NCBI RefSeq assembly: GCF_001428005.1
Contig: NZ_LMSB01000023.1
Span: forward strand, 28,953-92,952
Source: Arthrobacter sp. Soil736
Lineage (GTDB): Bacteria > Actinomycetota > Actinomycetes > Actinomycetales > Micrococcaceae
Length of the DNA: 64,000 bases
Reading direction: 5' to 3'
The notes beneath the pieces are model-generated. The model was not told the origin of the DNA. It saw only the letters and a program-made list of their open reading frames with translations, and ran no database searches. The first letter of the stretch is position 1; each line of letters opens with the position of its first letter. Shown here piece after piece: positions 1 to 9,648 of this stretch. A program made the position numbers and the translations under genes.

Positions 1-595
1 GGTAATGCAGGCGAACAAGGCGCAGTTCAATTCCCCGGGCAGGCTGCCCATCATCGACATCCCAGTGCTTTCCAGCATCCCGTTGGTCGGCCCCATCCTG
101 TTCAAGCAGTCCGTGGTCGGTTACCTCATGTACGTGGCGGTCATCGTGGTGTGGGTGGGCCTCTTCAAGACCAAATGGGGGCTCCGCGTCCGGGCCGTGG
201 GCGAGCACCCGCAGGCCGCGGACACCCTGGGGATCAAGGTCAATGCCACCCGCTTCTGGAACGTCACCCTCGGCGGTGCCGTTGCGGGCATCGGTGGTTC
301 CTTCTTCACCCTGGTGGCCATCGACAGCTTCACCGAGGAGATCTCCGGCGGGCGCGGCTTTATTGCCATCGCGGCGCTGATCTTCGGGCGCTGGAACCCG
401 ATCGGTGCGTTCTTTGCCGCGCTGCTGTTCGGCTTTGCCGACAACCTGCAGAGCATCGTGACCATCATCGGAACACCGGTACCCAGCCAGTTCATGGCTA
501 TGCTGCCGTACCTGGTGACGGTGCTGGCGGTGGCCGGGCTCGTGGGACGGTCACGGCCGCCTGCGGCCGACGGCATTCCGTACGTCAAGGGGTGA
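1..595 (+). CDS. ABC transporter permease, BMP/nucleoside type (3' part only)
   Basis: This is the C-terminal part of an inner-membrane permease of the branched-chain/sugar type (BPD_transp_2 fold). The reading frame is open to the left edge, so the start is outside the window. About 197 residues are visible, with hydrophobic segments near residues 35-55, 90-112, 118-135 and 160-180. The stretch GLRVRAVGEHPQAADTLGI is the typical cytoplasmic loop of the YufQ/NupQ family that works with a BMP-family nucleoside-binding lipoprotein. The stop codon overlaps the region of the cdd start, and cdd, deoA and add follow, which supports nucleoside import. The substrate is inferred from this context. Confidence 0.85.
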   Translation, partial: VMQANKAQFNSPGRLPIIDIPVLSSIPLVGPILFKQSVVGYLMYVAVIVVWVGLFKTKWGLRVRAVGEHPQAADTLGIKVNATRFWNVTLGGAVAGIGGSFFTLVAIDSFTEEISGGRGFIAIAALIFGRWNPIGAFFAALLFGFADNLQSIVTIIGTPVPSQFMAMLPYLVTVLAVAGLVGRSRPPAADGIPYVKG

Positions 596-600
596 CCGCC

Positions 601-1032
601 GTGGACCACAACCCCGTCCCTGCCGTCCCGGCCACCGGCACGGTCGACTGGGAGGCCCTCAAGGCTGCCGCCGTCGCCGCCATGAAAAATGCCTATGCGC
701 CGTATTCCAGGTTCCCGGTGGGGGCAGCCGCCCTCACCGCGGACGGCCGGATCGTCAGCGGCTGCAATGTCGAAAATGCCAGCTACGGGCTGACGCTGTG
801 CGCCGAATGCGCTTTGGTGGGCAACCTGCAGATGACAGGAGGCGGCCTGCTTCGTGCTTTCTACTGTGTGGATGCAGGCGGCAACATCCTGATGCCGTGC
901 GGGCGCTGCCGCCAGTTGCTGTACGAGTTCCGCGACCCCGGCATGGAACTCATGACCACACACGGAATCAAGACCATGGACCAGGTGCTCCCCGACGCAT
1001 TTGGCCCCCAACATCTGGAGGAACCCCGGTGA
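601..1032 (+). CDS. cdd: Cytidine deaminase
   Basis: Deaminates cytidine and deoxycytidine to uridine forms in pyrimidine salvage. The 143-residue product has the zinc site of the short homotetrameric class: CAE at residues 67-69 (Cys67 ligand, Glu69 catalytic) and PCGRC at 99-103 (Cys100 and Cys103 ligands). The FPVGAA and GCNVENASYG motifs are also present. I chose GTG at 601 because AAGGGG at 588-593 sits about 7 nt upstream. An in-frame GTG at 592, overlapping the permease stop, is possible. The gene overlaps deoA by 4 nt (GTGA), so the two are probably translationally coupled. Confidence 0.95.
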   Translation: MDHNPVPAVPATGTVDWEALKAAAVAAMKNAYAPYSRFPVGAAALTADGRIVSGCNVENASYGLTLCAECALVGNLQMTGGGLLRAFYCVDAGGNILMPCGRCRQLLYEFRDPGMELMTTHGIKTMDQVLPDAFGPQHLEEPR

Positions 1033-2351
1033 CACAGACCACAAGAAACACAGAGGCGTTCGACGCCGTCGACATCATCCGAACGAAGCGGGACAAGGGC
1101 ACCCTGAGTCCCGAACAGATCGACTGGACGATCGATGCCTACACCCGCGGGGTCATTGCGGACGAGCAGATGGCCGCACTGAACATGGCCATCCTGCTCA
1201 ACGGCATGGACCGCTCGGAAATCTCGCGCTGGACGGCGGCGATGATCGCCTCCGGGGAACGGATGGACTTCTCCAGCCTCAGGCGGCCCGACGGCGGCGT
1301 CAAGGCCACGAGCGACAAGCACTCCACGGGCGGCGTGGGGGACAAGATCACCCTCCCGCTGGCGCCCCTCGTGGCCGTCTTCGGAGTGGCGGTTCCGCAG
1401 CTGTCCGGGCGCGGGCTCGGCCACACCGGCGGCACGCTCGACAAGCTGGAGTCCATCCCGGGCTGGCGGGCCGCATTGAGCAACGACGAGATGATGGCCC
1501 AGCTTCAGGACGTCGGCGCCGTGATCTGTGCTGCCGGTGCCGGCCTTGCCCCGGCGGACAAGAAGCTCTACTCACTCCGCGATGTCACGGGAACCGTCGA
1601 GGCCATACCGCTGATCGCGTCGTCGATCATGAGCAAGAAAATTGCCGAGGGCACGGGCTCGCTCGTGCTCGACGTCAAGGTGGGCAGCGGCGCGTTCATG
1701 AAGGACGAGGCCCGCGCACGGGAGCTGGCCGAGACCATGGTGGCCCTCGGCAAGGACGCCGGCGTGAACACGGTGGCGCTCCTGACCAACATGAACACGC
1801 CCCTGGGACTGACCGCGGGGAACGCCATCGAGGTGGAGGAATCCGTCGAGGTCCTGGCCGGCGGCGGCCCGGAGGACGTCGTTGAACTGACGGTCCGGCT
1901 CGCGGAAGAGATGCTGGCGTGCGCCGGGATCAGCGACGCCGACCCGGCGGCCGCCCTCAAGGACGGCCGTGCCATGGACGTCTGGAACCGGATGATCGAG
2001 GCGCAGGGCGGGGACCCGAGGGCGAAGCTGCCCGCCGCCAAGGAATCGGAGACCATCTACGCCCCGGCCGACGGCGTCCTGGTGGAACTCGATGCGATGG
2101 CAGTCGGCGTGGCCGCCTGGCGGCTGGGGGCAGGCCGTGCCCGCAAGGAGGACGCGGTTCAGGCAGGCGCGGGAGTCCGCATGCACGCCAAGCCCGGGGC
2201 CGCCGTGCGGGCAGGAGAGCCGCTCATGACCCTGCTCACGGACACCCCCGAGAAGTTCGCCCGGGCGAAGGAGGCGCTCGAAAACGCCGTCACCATCGCG
2301 CCGGAAGGCTCGCGCCCGGCACAGCAGCTCATCATTGACCGCATAGCCTAA
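1029..2351 (+). CDS. deoA: Thymidine/pyrimidine-nucleoside phosphorylase
   Basis: Phosphorolyses thymidine or deoxyuridine to the base and 2-deoxyribose-1-phosphate. The product has 440 residues, the usual family length. The phosphate- and substrate-binding signatures are clear: KHSTGGVGDK at residues 97-106 and SGRGLGHTGGTLDKLE at 126-141, followed by the alpha/beta domain and the C-terminal barrel-sandwich part. The open frame extends upstream to 798, but GGAGGAA at 1017-1023 and the 4-nt overlap with cdd point to GTG 1029. The cdd-deoA pair converts imported cytidine to uracil plus sugar phosphate. I cannot tell from motifs alone whether the enzyme is strictly thymidine-specific or a general pyrimidine form (pdp). 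Confidence 0.93.
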   Translation: MTQTTRNTEAFDAVDIIRTKRDKGTLSPEQIDWTIDAYTRGVIADEQMAALNMAILLNGMDRSEISRWTAAMIASGERMDFSSLRRPDGGVKATSDKHSTGGVGDKITLPLAPLVAVFGVAVPQLSGRGLGHTGGTLDKLESIPGWRAALSNDEMMAQLQDVGAVICAAGAGLAPADKKLYSLRDVTGTVEAIPLIASSIMSKKIAEGTGSLVLDVKVGSGAFMKDEARARELAETMVALGKDAGVNTVALLTNMNTPLGLTAGNAIEVEESVEVLAGGGPEDVVELTVRLAEEMLACAGISDADPAAALKDGRAMDVWNRMIEAQGGDPRAKLPAAKESETIYAPADGVLVELDAMAVGVAAWRLGAGRARKEDAVQAGAGVRMHAKPGAAVRAGEPLMTLLTDTPEKFARAKEALENAVTIAPEGSRPAQQLIIDRIA

Positions 2352-2355
2352 GCCC

Positions 2356-2973
2356 GTGCAGGCCATCAACGACTTCATCCTTGCTGCCGCCGGGCAGCCC
2401 TGGGTGCTCATCCTCGTCCTGGCCTGCTGCGTTATCGACGGCTTTTTTCCGCCCATTCCCAGCGAATCCGTCGTGGTGGGGCTGGCCGCCGTCGCCGCGA
2501 CGGCGGACGTCCCCAATCCGTTGCTCCTCATCGCAGTTGCGGCCCTGGGGGCGTTCACGGGGGACAACACCGCCTACCTGATCGGACGCAGCGTCGGCAC
2601 GAAACGGTGGCGCTGGATGCGGGGGCCGCGCATGCAGCGGGCGTTTCGGTGGGCCGGAGGGGAACTCCGGAAGCGGCCGGCGTCACTGATCCTCGTGGCC
2701 CGGTTTGTCCCGATCGGCCGGGTCGCAGTCAACCTGACCGCCGGCGCCACGCACTTCTCCCGGCCCCGGTTCATCGGGATGACCGTGCTGTCCGCCACTC
2801 TGTGGGCCTCGTACTCCGTGGCCATCGGGCTATTTTTCGGGCAGTGGTTCGAGCACAACCATCTGCTCGGGGCCGCCATCGCCATAGTCTGCGCCATCGT
2901 CCTGGGGATACTGGTGGACATTGCGATCACCCGGTTGCGGGGGCGGGTGCCGGATCCGTTCAGTGAGGGGTAA
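2356..2973 (+). CDS. DedA/VTT-domain membrane protein (copy 1)
   Basis: A 205-residue polytopic membrane protein of the DedA (SNARE-associated/VTT) family. These proteins act in envelope homeostasis, and several members are undecaprenyl-phosphate or lipid flippases. Family landmarks are FPPIPSE at residues 31-37, GDNTAYLIGR at 69-78 and the ARFVPIGR amphipathic segment at 115-122. It starts with GTG 4 nt after deoA and so looks like part of the same transcript. It is closely similar to the next gene, with the GDN, RWxWMR, QxAFxWA and GRVAVN blocks shared in the same order. A link to nucleoside salvage is not obvious. Confidence 0.88.
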   Translation: MQAINDFILAAAGQPWVLILVLACCVIDGFFPPIPSESVVVGLAAVAATADVPNPLLLIAVAALGAFTGDNTAYLIGRSVGTKRWRWMRGPRMQRAFRWAGGELRKRPASLILVARFVPIGRVAVNLTAGATHFSRPRFIGMTVLSATLWASYSVAIGLFFGQWFEHNHLLGAAIAIVCAIVLGILVDIAITRLRGRVPDPFSEG

Positions 2974-3077
2974 TTTCCTGAGCCGGGCGTAGCGGACTAT
3001 GCTTCGGCCATGGGACACTAAAGAGCGATTTGCGTCACTAATTGTTTTAGTCATTTTCCGCTAGGAGCAATACCCGC

Positions 3078-3818
3078 GTGGAGTTTATTAATGAGGCCGT
3101 GCTCCATGCAGCGGGTCAGTGGTGGATTTACCCTGTTTTGCTCGTGTTCTTTTTCGTGGACGGCTTCGCAATGGTCGTTCCCAGCGAGACGCTCATTGTC
3201 GCGCTGGCGGCATTCTCCCGTCACAGCGGCGAACCCAATCTCCTGATCCTGGGACTGACGGCGCTCGTGGGTGCCATGGCCGGCGACAACATGGCCTACC
3301 TCCTGGGACGGAAGATCGGCCTGGGCCGCTGGAAGTGGATGCGCCGGCCGAAAGTGCAGAAGGCCTTCGGCTGGGCGCGCTACGAGTTGGAGAAGCGCGG
3401 AGCCGTGCTGATCTTCACGGCACGCTACATCCCCTGGGGGCGCGTGGCGGTCAACTACGTGGCGGGAACCACGGGCTACCCGCACCGCAGGTTCTTCCTG
3501 CTGGACGGGTTCGCGTGCTTCACCTGGGTGGGGTATTCGATCGGCATCGGAATTGTCGCGAGCTCGTTTCCGTGGCTGCACCACAATCCGCTCCTTGGCG
3601 CCGGCATTGCGGTCGTCTTTGCCATCGTCCTGGGAATCTTCATCGACCACATGCTCCGCTGGTGGCACAAGAGGCTCGGCCGCAACGACGCCGTGACGGC
3701 GCCGGAGATCCTGGCAGAGGAGCCGGAAAGGGACGCTGAAGCCACCGTTGACGAAACGGACGACGCCGGCCGCCTGGCCCGTGTCGCGGCTGCGGCGGAC
3801 GCCGAATCCGGGCGCTGA
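3078..3818 (+). CDS. DedA/VTT-domain membrane protein (copy 2)
   Basis: Second DedA-family membrane protein, 246 residues, with GTG start and AGGAGC at 3062-3067 as ribosome site. It shares the GDNMAYLLGRKIGLGRWKWMR block, the ARYIPWGRVAVNY segment and four to five hydrophobic spans with its upstream neighbour. It has an additional acidic, hydrophilic C-terminal tail of about 45 residues that the first copy lacks. The 104-nt gap before it suggests its own promoter. Tandem arrangement and shared motifs indicate an old duplication. The function is probably lipid transport or envelope maintenance by family knowledge; the substrate is unknown. Confidence 0.87.
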   Translation: MEFINEAVLHAAGQWWIYPVLLVFFFVDGFAMVVPSETLIVALAAFSRHSGEPNLLILGLTALVGAMAGDNMAYLLGRKIGLGRWKWMRRPKVQKAFGWARYELEKRGAVLIFTARYIPWGRVAVNYVAGTTGYPHRRFFLLDGFACFTWVGYSIGIGIVASSFPWLHHNPLLGAGIAVVFAIVLGIFIDHMLRWWHKRLGRNDAVTAPEILAEEPERDAEATVDETDDAGRLARVAAAADAESGR

Positions 3819-3863
3819 ACCGGGCACGTGGGTGGGCCGCTGGCATTGCAGGCGGTCCAACCC

Positions 3864-3869
3864 TAGAGT
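3864..3869 (+). promoter_or_regulatory. -10 box for leaderless add
   Basis: TAGAGT ends 6 nt before GTG 3876, so transcription would begin at or next to the start codon. CTGGCA at 3840-3845, 18 nt upstream, is a weak -35 candidate. No Shine-Dalgarno sequence precedes this start, as expected for a leaderless message. Confidence 0.6.
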
Positions 3870-3875
3870 TGGTAC

Positions 3876-5024
3876 GTGACTGAGCCAATCGTTGACGCTG
3901 CCCCTGCCCTTGACTTCGACCTGAAGAGCCTTCCCAAGGTCTCCCTTCACGACCACCTGGACGGGGGACTCCGCCCGGCCACCATCATTGAGCTGGCGGA
4001 GGCCGCTGGCCGCACGCTCCCTTCGACCGATCCCATTGCGCTCGGCGAGTGGTTTCGCGAGTCCGCGGACTCCGGTTCCCTGGTCCGCTACCTCGAGACC
4101 TTCGACCACACCGTCGCCGTGATGCAGACCAAGGAAAGCCTGGCCCGGGTGGCCAAGGAATTCGTGGAGGACCTGGCGGACGACGGCGTCGTGTACGGCG
4201 AGGTCCGCTGGGCGCCGGAGCAGCACCTGCAGAAGGGACTGACCCTCGACGAAGCCGTCGAGGCCGTCCAGGAAGGCATCGAGGCCGGAGTGGACGCCGT
4301 TGCCGAGACCGGACGTGAGATCCAGGTCGGCCAGCTGATCACCGCCATGCGCCATGCTGACCGCGGCCAGGAAATCGCCGAGCTCGCCGTCCGCCACCGT
4401 GACAAGGGTGCGGTGGGCTTCGACATCGCCGGCGCCGAAGACGGCTTCCTTCCCTCCCGTTTCCGCGAGGCATTCACGTTCCTGGCCGAGAACAACTTCC
4501 CCGCCACCGTCCACGCGGGCGAGGCAGCCGGCCTTGAGAGCATCCAGTCGGCGCTCGTGGATGGCCGGGCACTGCGCCTTGGCCACGGGGTCCGCATCGC
4601 CGAAGACATCATGGTGGAGTTCGAGGACACCGAAGACATCGATGACGACGCCGATGACAACGTCGGCCTCGTGACGCTGGGCAATCTGTCCAGCTGGGTC
4701 CGCGACCGTGGCATCGCCCTGGAAATCTGCCCCTCCTCCAACCTGCAGACGGGCGCCATCGCCGGCTTCGGCGAGGGCATCGAAAGCCACCCGCTGGACA
4801 TGCTCTACCAGCTCGGCTTCAACGTCACGATCAACACGGACAACCGCCTCATGAGCGGTGTGACGCTCACCGACGAGTTCGAGCTGCTCGTGGAGACGTT
4901 CGACTACGACCTTGACGACCTGCTGGAGCTCACGCTCAACGCCGCTGAGGCCTCCTTCCTGCCGCTGGAGGAAAGGGAAGCCCTGGTGGAGTACATCAAC
5001 GACGCCTACGCCAACCTTGGCTGA
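3876..5024 (+). CDS. add: Adenosine deaminase
   Basis: Converts adenosine or deoxyadenosine to inosine forms in purine salvage. The 382-residue protein shows the complete metal and catalytic set of the ADA TIM barrel: HDH at residues 25-27, TVHAGE with His213 and catalytic Glu216, GHG at 237-239, and TINTDNR with Asp322. It is somewhat longer than typical enzymes of about 340 residues, partly because of an acidic insertion (residues 250-263, EDTEDIDDDADDNV) between two catalytic elements. GTG 3876 is preceded by a -10 box at leaderless distance. With cdd and deoA it makes a nucleoside catabolic cluster. Confidence 0.94.
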   Translation: MTEPIVDAAPALDFDLKSLPKVSLHDHLDGGLRPATIIELAEAAGRTLPSTDPIALGEWFRESADSGSLVRYLETFDHTVAVMQTKESLARVAKEFVEDLADDGVVYGEVRWAPEQHLQKGLTLDEAVEAVQEGIEAGVDAVAETGREIQVGQLITAMRHADRGQEIAELAVRHRDKGAVGFDIAGAEDGFLPSRFREAFTFLAENNFPATVHAGEAAGLESIQSALVDGRALRLGHGVRIAEDIMVEFEDTEDIDDDADDNVGLVTLGNLSSWVRDRGIALEICPSSNLQTGAIAGFGEGIESHPLDMLYQLGFNVTINTDNRLMSGVTLTDEFELLVETFDYDLDDLLELTLNAAEASFLPLEEREALVEYINDAYANLG

Positions 5025-5037
5025 AGCCCCTTCCGAG

Positions 5038-5706
5038 GTGTCCCCGGAGGGGCCGGTGGGGGAGCTGCTCCGTGTGATCGCCGCCCTCCGCGAGCACTGC
5101 CCGTGGATGGGGGCGCTCACCCACGGGTCGCTCGTCGAGTACCTCCTTGAGGAGGCCTATGAAGTGGCCGAGACCATCGAAACAGGTGCCGATGAAGCGG
5201 AACTCAAAGGCGAGCTGGGTGATGTGCTGCTCCAGGTGGTGCTGCACGCCCGGCTCGCCGAGGAGCGCGGCACCTTCGACTTCGGCGACGTCGCCCGCGG
5301 TATCACCGACAAGATGATCCGCCGCAACCCCCATGTCTTCCGGCCGGACGGCTCCCTGCAGGATGTTTTCCCCGCTACGGTGGAGGAGATTGTGCTCAAC
5401 TGGGATGCGGTCAAGAAAGCCGAAAGGCCCGAACGGCTCAACCATTTTGAGGGCATCCCGGACGCGTTGCCTGCGCTTGCCCGGGCGCAGAAGACCCTGG
5501 ATCGGGCAGAAAGGGCAGGTCTGACACTGAAGGTTGAGCTTGCCCGTCCGCTGGTTGAGCTTGTCGAAACCTGTGACTCCGAGAACCAAATCGGGGAGCT
5601 GCTGCTCGCCGTCGTCGGTTCCGCCCGGAGCAGGGGATTCGACGCCGAACGCGCCCTCCGCGGGGCCGTGCGGCGGTACCAGAACACGGAATCACCGGGA
5701 TCATGA
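5038..5706 (+). CDS. mazG: MazG-type nucleotide pyrophosphohydrolase
   Basis: A house-cleaning NTP pyrophosphohydrolase of the all-alpha MazG fold. The N-terminal half has CPW, LVEYLLEEAYEVAETIE and ELGDVLLQVVLHARLAEE, which carry the Mg-binding EExxE and ExxD pattern. The start is uncertain: TTG 5017 overlaps the add stop, GTG 5038 and GTG 5056 are in frame, and GGAGGGG at 5046-5052 lies close to 5056; I list 5038. The C-terminal half is shortened and odd. Between the AERAG and GELLLAVV segments the frame reads through a 20-bp repeat (5552-5571) found again at 38773, so PLVELVETC in the protein is repeat-derived. The second MazG-like repeat may therefore be degraded. Confidence 0.85.
   Translation: MSPEGPVGELLRVIAALREHCPWMGALTHGSLVEYLLEEAYEVAETIETGADEAELKGELGDVLLQVVLHARLAEERGTFDFGDVARGITDKMIRRNPHVFRPDGSLQDVFPATVEEIVLNWDAVKKAERPERLNHFEGIPDALPALARAQKTLDRAERAGLTLKVELARPLVELVETCDSENQIGELLLAVVGSARSRGFDAERALRGAVRRYQNTESPGS
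5552..5571 (+). repeat. Interspersed 20-mer repeat inside mazG
   Basis: TGGTTGAGCTTGTCGAAACC lies in frame inside mazG and is identical to 38773-38792. The ends are complementary (GGTT/AACC). A partial copy, GGTTGAGCTT, begins 21 nt earlier at 5532, giving a local 21-nt (7-codon) duplication. Confidence 0.85.
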
Positions 5707-5751
5707 CGTCCGGGTGATGGATAGGTTTCCGTTACGTGCACCACTCTCGAC

Positions 5752-5757
5752 TACGCT
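5752..5757 (+). promoter_or_regulatory. Possible -10 box for eno
   Basis: TACGCT lies about 70 nt before the eno start in the 122-nt gap after mazG. No convincing -35 box is present. The gap must contain the eno promoter because eno is separated from mazG and has a strong ribosome site. Confidence 0.3.
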
Positions 5758-5759
5758 AG

Positions 5760-7109
<1,350 letters not shown>

Positions 7110-7128
7110 TAGCCCGATAAACAACTGA

Positions 7129-7164
7129 CCGGTGGCTATGGTGGAAAGACCATAGCCACCGGTC
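7129..7164 (+). terminator. Rho-independent terminator after eno
   Basis: A perfect 15-bp stem (ACCGGTGGCTATGGT at 7129-7143 with its complement at 7150-7164) and a 6-nt loop GGAAAG. It is flanked by AAAC on the left and a GTTT-containing right side, with a short T-run only. Confidence 0.85.
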
Positions 7165-7225
7165 GTCGTTTAAGGTGGCTGCCCGTCCAGGCCACAGACA
7201 AGCGCCACACGTTTACAGGAGTGTC

Positions 7226-7936
7226 ATGGCTACCCGCCGTCCCAAAGTTCCCCGGGTGACCCCAGCAGCACCGCAGTCCCACGCCGGATCCGCCGGCGGC
7301 GATGTCATCCAGGCGGACTTCGGCGGCCACCGTCCGGGAGACGCGCACGGTCCGGCGGAAACAGCCCGGGCCAGGGACGCCGTTACGAAATCTGCCGGCC
7401 CAGCGAACTCAAAGGGCACGGCGAAGACAAAAAGCACCTCCGGCACTGCGGGGCCGGGTAAAGCACAGGCGAAGGACACCGCCGGGAACGGCCGCGGGAA
7501 GTCCGGCTCCGCCGGGGCGGCAGCGCGCGACGAGACCCTCGACCCGGTCCCGGCAAAGGCCTTTTCGGGGCGCATGCTGGCGCTGGCCGTTGTCATGATT
7601 GCCATCACCATCATGCTGGCGCCCACCGTGAAGATCTTCATCGACAAGCGCGCTGAAATTGCGGCGCTGGAAGCGGACATCGCCGCCAGCAAGGCGGACC
7701 AGGACAACCTCAAACGGCAGGTCTCGCGGTGGCAGGATCCGAACTATGTCAAACAGCAGGCCCGTGACCGCATTAACATGGTTATGCCGGGAGAGACCGG
7801 CTACTGGGTGTTCGGCAGCGATCTGCCGGCCGGCGCGTCAGCAGGCCAGCCCGGTGCAGCAGCAGCACAAGACCCCGCCAACTTGCCGTGGGTGGATTCC
7901 CTGTGGGAGTCCATCAGGCGTTCGGCAACAGACTAG
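7226..7936 (+). CDS. FtsB/DivIC-like septum formation initiator protein
   Basis: A 236-residue bitopic membrane protein of the divisome FtsB/DivIC family, expected to pair with an FtsL-like partner and FtsQ. Residues 1-112 are a low-complexity Ala/Gly/Lys/Pro cytoplasmic region, 116-134 a single membrane span, 140-167 a coiled coil, then the conserved WQDPNYVKQQARDRINMVMPGE block at 169-190. ATG 7226 is preceded by AGGAG (7217-7221); the longer open frame from 7175 lacks such a site. In many actinobacteria the order eno, ftsB-like, DUF501, ppx is conserved, as here. Confidence 0.9.
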   Translation: MATRRPKVPRVTPAAPQSHAGSAGGDVIQADFGGHRPGDAHGPAETARARDAVTKSAGPANSKGTAKTKSTSGTAGPGKAQAKDTAGNGRGKSGSAGAAARDETLDPVPAKAFSGRMLALAVVMIAITIMLAPTVKIFIDKRAEIAALEADIAASKADQDNLKRQVSRWQDPNYVKQQARDRINMVMPGETGYWVFGSDLPAGASAGQPGAAAAQDPANLPWVDSLWESIRRSATD

Positions 7937-8005
7937 GAGCGGCGCCCGCCGCCGGACTGCCTCAAAGGAGACAGCCAGAACCGGGCAGGAAGGACGGCCG
8001 CGCCA

Positions 8006-8671
8006 GTGGACGAGAACACGGCAACCGCGCCGGAGGAATCCAGCCAGCCATCGGCACACGACCTTGATGTGCTCAGCCGCCAGCTCGGGAGGCCCGTCCG
8101 CGACGTCGTTGAGATCCCGGCGCGCTGCGTCTGCGGCAACCCGCTTGTGGCCGCTACGGCTCCGCGCCTCAGCAACGGGACGCCTTTCCCCACCACGTTC
8201 TACCTGACGCACCCCGTCATTACGTCCGCCGTGTCCCGGCTTGAAGCCGCCGGCCTCATGAACGAGATGAATGACCGGCTGACGGCCGACGAGTCACTGG
8301 CAGCCGCCTACCGGGCTGCCCACGAGGCTTACCTGGCGGCCCGCGCTGAGATCGGGGCCCGCTCCGGCATCGGTGCGGTCCCCGAGATCGACGGCGTCTC
8401 GGCCGGAGGGATGCCCACCCGCGTCAAGTGCCTGCACGTCCTCGTGGGGCACTCGCTCGCGGCCGGCCACGGCGTCAACCCCCTCGGCGACGAGGCCATC
8501 GCCGCCATCGCCGAGTGGTGGACGGCAGACCGCTGCTACTGTGACGGTGCCTGGGACACCGCCGGCGAAGCGCCGTCCCGTGACCTCAGCCGCCACGGGC
8601 CCCAGGGCCTGCCGGCAATCGTCGGCCGGCCGGCCCCAATCCGGAAGACCACGACGGAGGCAGGCGAATGA
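8006..8671 (+). CDS. DUF501 protein
   Basis: A 221-residue protein of the DUF501 family, almost always found between an ftsB-like gene and ppx/gppA in actinobacteria. Recognisable blocks are VSRLEAAG, the RxK-C-L-H-x-L-x-G-H-x-L-A core (RVKCLHVLVGHSLAAG) and the C-terminal WWTADRCYCDG. The Cys and His residues in these blocks could bind a metal, but this is inference. There is no membrane span. The start is GTG 8006, 69 nt after the previous gene. The stop overlaps the ppx start by 4 nt (ATGA), so the two are likely translationally coupled. The function is unknown. Confidence 0.88.
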   Translation: MDENTATAPEESSQPSAHDLDVLSRQLGRPVRDVVEIPARCVCGNPLVAATAPRLSNGTPFPTTFYLTHPVITSAVSRLEAAGLMNEMNDRLTADESLAAAYRAAHEAYLAARAEIGARSGIGAVPEIDGVSAGGMPTRVKCLHVLVGHSLAAGHGVNPLGDEAIAAIAEWWTADRCYCDGAWDTAGEAPSRDLSRHGPQGLPAIVGRPAPIRKTTTEAGE

Positions 8672-9615
8672 CCACCGTGGCAGCCATCGACTGCGGCACC
8701 AACTCCATCCGCCTGCTGATCGCCGACGTCGACCGCAGCAACGGAACCACGAAACTCACGGACCTCGTGCGGGAAATGCGTGTGGTGCGGCTGGGCCAGG
8801 GCGTGGATGCCACCGGAGAACTGGCGCCCGAGGCGCTGGAGCGCACGTTTGCGGCCACGGCCGAGTACGCAGAGCTGATCCGCCAGTACCGGGCCGAGAA
8901 AGTCCGCTTCGTGGCAACCTCCGCCAGCCGGGACGCCCGCAACCGCCAGGTCTTCGTGGACGGTATCCGCAGCCTCCTGGGCGTCGAGCCTGAAGTGATC
9001 TCCGGAGACGAGGAGGCCGCCCTGTCCTTCGCCGGAGCCAGCAGTGTCCTGCCGATCGCCAGCGATGACCGCGTGCTGGTTGTGGACCTGGGCGGCGGCA
9101 GCACGGAGTTCGTGCTGGGCGACGCAGGCGGCGTCATCGCCGCCAGGTCCGTGGACATCGGCTGCGTCAGGCTGACCGAACGCCATCTCAAGTCCGATCC
9201 GCCCACGGCCGAACAGATCGCCGCAGCGGAGGCCGACGTCGACGCCGCGATCACCGAAGCCGGACTGGACGTTCCGCTGGAACGCAGCACCGCCGTCGTC
9301 GGGGTCGCCGGTTCCATCACCACCATCACCGCTCATGCGCTGAAGCTTCCCGAATACCTGCCGGCCGCCATTCACGGAGCCGAACTGTCCATCGGAACCA
9401 TCCGGGCGGCAGCCACGGACCTGCTGGAGATGACCAGGGCGCAGCGGGCGGAACTGCCTTACATGCACCCCGGCCGGGTTGACGTGATCGGCGCCGGCGC
9501 CCTGGTCTGGCGGCGGATCCTCACCAGGATGGGGGAGCTAAGCGGCGGCCGCATCATTACGGCCACCGCCAGCGAGCACGATATTCTTGACGGAATTGCC
9601 CTGAGTGTCAGCTAG
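8668..9615 (+). CDS. Ppx/GppA family phosphatase (exopolyphosphatase)
   Basis: A 315-residue member of the ASKHA superfamily that hydrolyses polyphosphate and/or pppGpp. The phosphate-1 motif DCGTNSIRLLI is at residues 8-18, the catalytic region VRFVATSASRDARN follows, and the second nucleotide motif VVDLGGGSTEF is near residue 140. It is the short two-domain form without the C-terminal HD domain, as in the actinobacterial Ppx1/Ppx2 type. The ATG overlaps the DUF501 stop. Whether polyphosphate or pppGpp is the main substrate cannot be decided from sequence. Confidence 0.92.
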   Translation: MTTVAAIDCGTNSIRLLIADVDRSNGTTKLTDLVREMRVVRLGQGVDATGELAPEALERTFAATAEYAELIRQYRAEKVRFVATSASRDARNRQVFVDGIRSLLGVEPEVISGDEEAALSFAGASSVLPIASDDRVLVVDLGGGSTEFVLGDAGGVIAARSVDIGCVRLTERHLKSDPPTAEQIAAAEADVDAAITEAGLDVPLERSTAVVGVAGSITTITAHALKLPEYLPAAIHGAELSIGTIRAAATDLLEMTRAQRAELPYMHPGRVDVIGAGALVWRRILTRMGELSGGRIITATASEHDILDGIALSVS

Positions 9616-9648
9616 TCAGGCACCAGCCAACCGAGTATTGGATCTTGA

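Noticed and set aside
121..1044. Long minus-strand open frame opposite the permease and cdd
   Set aside because: It lies antisense to two well-supported genes, has low-complexity basic composition and no recognisable domain. Such shadows are common in GC-rich DNA.
3051..5120. 689-codon minus-strand open frame
   Set aside because: It is antisense to the second DedA gene and add, both of which have full motif support. Its composition is typical of a shadow frame.
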